Below, one piece after another: positions 34,092 through 35,659 of a DNA stretch of 35,659 bases. Every line of letters begins with the position of its first letter. Position 1 is the first letter of the stretch. Both the position numbers and the translations under genes were made by a program. The notes under the pieces are model-generated. The model ran no database searches. It worked only from the letters and a program-made list of their open reading frames with translations, and was not told the DNA's origin. Origin of the DNA: Mammaliicoccus fleurettii (GTDB lineage Bacteria > Bacillota > Bacilli > Staphylococcales > Staphylococcaceae); assembly GCF_003970575.1 (NCBI RefSeq), contig NZ_RXWZ01000029.1, positions 1-35,659 of the forward strand. The letters run 5' to 3'.

Positions 34092-35435
34092 TTATTTTTC
34101 ATCCTTTACGCTAATTTTCATGTTTTTTATACCTTCCACTCTACCACCTTTATCAAGCCATTGTAACAGAGAATCTATGATTTCTTTGGTAATATATTCT
34201 CCCTTTAAAATAACTGGTACACCCGGTGGATATGGAACAACATCAACAGCAGAAATTTTTCCTACTGATTGAAACAACTCAACTGTTGTCGTATCACCGA
34301 CATCAATATATTTGTAAGTAGTCGAATGTATCGGTAAATTAAAGCATGTTTTCTTTATTACTTTACTTTTAAAATTCATTTTGAATTGATTAATACGTTC
34401 TATTAATAGATCAAAAGGAAATTCATCCGAATGATGCCACAATGGTAGTACCAATAGAATAAAATGATTATGACATAATTCAATATAGATGTTTGAATCT
34501 TCGAATATTTTTTGCACTTCAAATCCGGATAATTTATCATGAGACACAATTAATTTAAGAGGGTCTTCTAGACATCCCACCGTAAATCCTACTTGCTCCA
34601 TAGTATCTATTAATATTTTTCTATTCATTTTAAATATCTCGTCATGATATTTTTTATAAAACTGTTCAGCCTTTTCTAAACTTGACATAACTAAATATGA
34701 TGGGCTGGAAGTCTGCAGCATCTTTAAATAATCTTGAATTTTGGATTTTAAACTTAAATCTTCTTTAATATAAATAACAGAACCCATCGTCAAAGCTGGT
34801 AATGTTTTATGATAGGATTGTACAACAATGTCTGCCCCAAACTCTATTGAGGATTTTGGAAAATATGGACTTATGCCAAAATGAGCACCATGAGCTTCAT
34901 CTACTAATACAGGAATATGATGTTTTTTTAACACTTTTATACTCTCTTCAATATTAAATGTTTCTCCATAATAATTTGGATATGTAAAAACAGCTAACTT
35001 CACTTTATACAAATCAAGATTATCTAATGAATTCACACCATTATACTGCCCTGTTTTCTCTGAAACAGTCATTGGCATCCATTTTGCATCTTGTTTTGTT
35101 AAATTTAATGCATTGTATATTGATTTGTGAGCATTTCTAGGAATAAGTATTTCACCTTGTAAATGTTGTACACCATAAATAACGGATAATATCCCAACTG
35201 TTGTACCATTTACTAAATACTGGCCACTATAATCAGAGTATCTGTTTAGCTGAGACATACTTTCTTGAATACATTCCTCAGGTTGATGTAAATCATCTAA
35301 TCCAGTTATTTCAGTCATATCCATCGCCATATTCAACTCTTTTAAATATCCTATCGTGTTGTTATGATGACCTGGAACGTGGAGAGAGATAGCATCCTTT
35401 TTCTGTAGAGAGTTAAGCTGTTCATTTATATTCAT
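34092..35435 (-). CDS. yaaO: Orn/Lys/Arg decarboxylase-family PLP enzyme (YaaO-like)
   Basis: Fold-type I PLP enzyme of the short Gram-positive decarboxylase group, 447 residues. The N-terminal HVPGHH, PLP-site VDEAHGAHFG, the Schiff-base lysine in SYHKTLPALTMGS and C-terminal VPYPPGVP are visible. The substrate (arginine, lysine, ornithine or other) cannot be told from sequence; a role in polyamine synthesis is often assumed but not proven for staphylococcal members. The ATG follows AAGAGG. It is the first gene after the rrn operon at the right edge and has its own promoter. Confidence 0.88.
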   Translation of the reverse strand: MNINEQLNSLQKKDAISLHVPGHHNNTIGYLKELNMAMDMTEITGLDDLHQPEECIQESMSQLNRYSDYSGQYLVNGTTVGILSVIYGVQHLQGEILIPRNAHKSIYNALNLTKQDAKWMPMTVSEKTGQYNGVNSLDNLDLYKVKLAVFTYPNYYGETFNIEESIKVLKKHHIPVLVDEAHGAHFGISPYFPKSSIEFGADIVVQSYHKTLPALTMGSVIYIKEDLSLKSKIQDYLKMLQTSSPSYLVMSSLEKAEQFYKKYHDEIFKMNRKILIDTMEQVGFTVGCLEDPLKLIVSHDKLSGFEVQKIFEDSNIYIELCHNHFILLVLPLWHHSDEFPFDLLIERINQFKMNFKSKVIKKTCFNLPIHSTTYKYIDVGDTTTVELFQSVGKISAVDVVPYPPGVPVILKGEYITKEIIDSLLQWLDKGGRVEGIKNMKISVKDEK

Positions 35436-35466
35436 AACAATTACCTCTTATTTTATATTCTTCATC

Positions 35467-35495
35467 ATTATATCAATGATTATCATAGTCGTCAT
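35467..35495 (-). promoter_or_regulatory. Promoter of the yaaO-tmk unit, overlapping a Fur/PerR-like box
   Basis: Minus strand ATGACG (35495-35490), 17 nt, TATAAT (35472-35467). The spacer holds TGATAATCATTGATA (35485-35471), which matches 11 of 14 informative positions of the 7-1-7 inverted repeat TGATAAT-N-ATTATCA used by Fur and PerR. A/T bias makes chance matches common. Confidence 0.5.
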
Positions 35496-35570
35496 TAGAT
35501 AGAAAGGATATGCAAAAGCCTTATTCTTCAGTATAAATAGTAATGCTTTCAGACTATCTTAAAAATTTGC

Positions 35571-35595
35571 AAAAAAAAGAGACCTAACAGGTCTC
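35571..35595 (-). terminator. rrn operon terminator
   Basis: Minus-strand perfect stem GAGACCT / AGGTCTC with a GTT loop followed by T8 (35578-35571), 35 nt after the 5S 3' end. Confidence 0.95.
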
Positions 35596-35629
35596 GAGTG
35601 CGGCTCATCGCATCCATTTATAAATATTT

Positions 35630-35659
35630 GCCCGGCAACGTCCTACTCTCGCGGAACGT
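35630..35659 (-). rRNA. rrf: 5S ribosomal RNA, 3' end (rest beyond window edge)
   Basis: Minus strand reads ACGTTCCGCGAGAGTAGGAC then GTTGCCGGGC, the 3' end of firmicute 5S rRNA. It closes an rrn operon lying to the right, followed by the terminator at 35571-35595. Its last 13 window bases are the same as window bases 1-13. Confidence 0.95.

Overview
The window is AT-rich DNA from the Staphylococcaceae. LysS, FtsH, Mfd, MetG, Prs and DarA read as close relatives of the Staphylococcus aureus proteins as I remember them, and the gene order follows the yaaO-to-lysS stretch shared by Bacillus and Staphylococcus. The sequences are clearly not S. aureus itself. An intact AbrB is present. I place it as a coagulase-negative Staphylococcus, Mammaliicoccus or a near relative, and cannot fix the genus by eye. 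Everything except abrB is on the minus strand, so transcription runs from high to low coordinates.

Both edges lie inside 5S rRNA genes on the minus strand. At the right edge is the 3' end of a 5S gene closing an rrn operon that lies outside, followed by a strong terminator. At the left edge is the 5' part of another 5S gene. No 23S precedes it; instead it sits right behind two tandem rRNA-type promoters downstream of lysS, so it leads the next operon. The two edges share 13 bases and together make one 115-nt 5S gene, as expected if the window was cut at an rRNA repeat.

Region by region, in transcription order. (1) 35.4-29.1 kb: PLP decarboxylase (yaaO), tmk, darA, holB, ricT, yabA, trmN6-like methyltransferase, yazA, rsmI; these cover nucleotide supply, clamp loading, replication control, c-di-AMP sensing and rRNA methylation. 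(2) 29.0-28.5 kb: abrB, the only plus-strand gene, divergent from metG. (3) 28.5-22.0 kb: metG, tatD, rnmV, rsmA, veg, ispE, purR; tRNA charging, 5S and 16S maturation, isoprenoid precursors and purine repression. (4) 22.0-17.1 kb: ridA, spoVG, glmU, prs, ctc (L25), pth. (5) 17.1-7.9 kb: mfd, yabM flippase, mazG/yabN, rqcP, divIC, yabR, tilS, hpt, tightly packed with many 4-17 nt overlaps. (6) 7.9-0.4 kb: ftsH, hslO, cysK, then folP-folB-folK, lysS.

I see no mobile element, CRISPR array, prophage, defence island or clearly new system; this is conserved core chromosome. The most interesting signals are regulatory: intrinsic terminators wedged 14-45 nt upstream of the next same-strand gene at five junctions, a folded leader in front of ctc/L25, a small apparently frame-broken ORF with a good ribosome binding site between folK and lysS, in-frame tandem repeats in the spoVG tail, consensus tandem promoters on veg, and the 5S-first operon. 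No stretch over 300 bases lacks a gene; the longest (99-388) holds the rRNA promoters and the lysS terminator.
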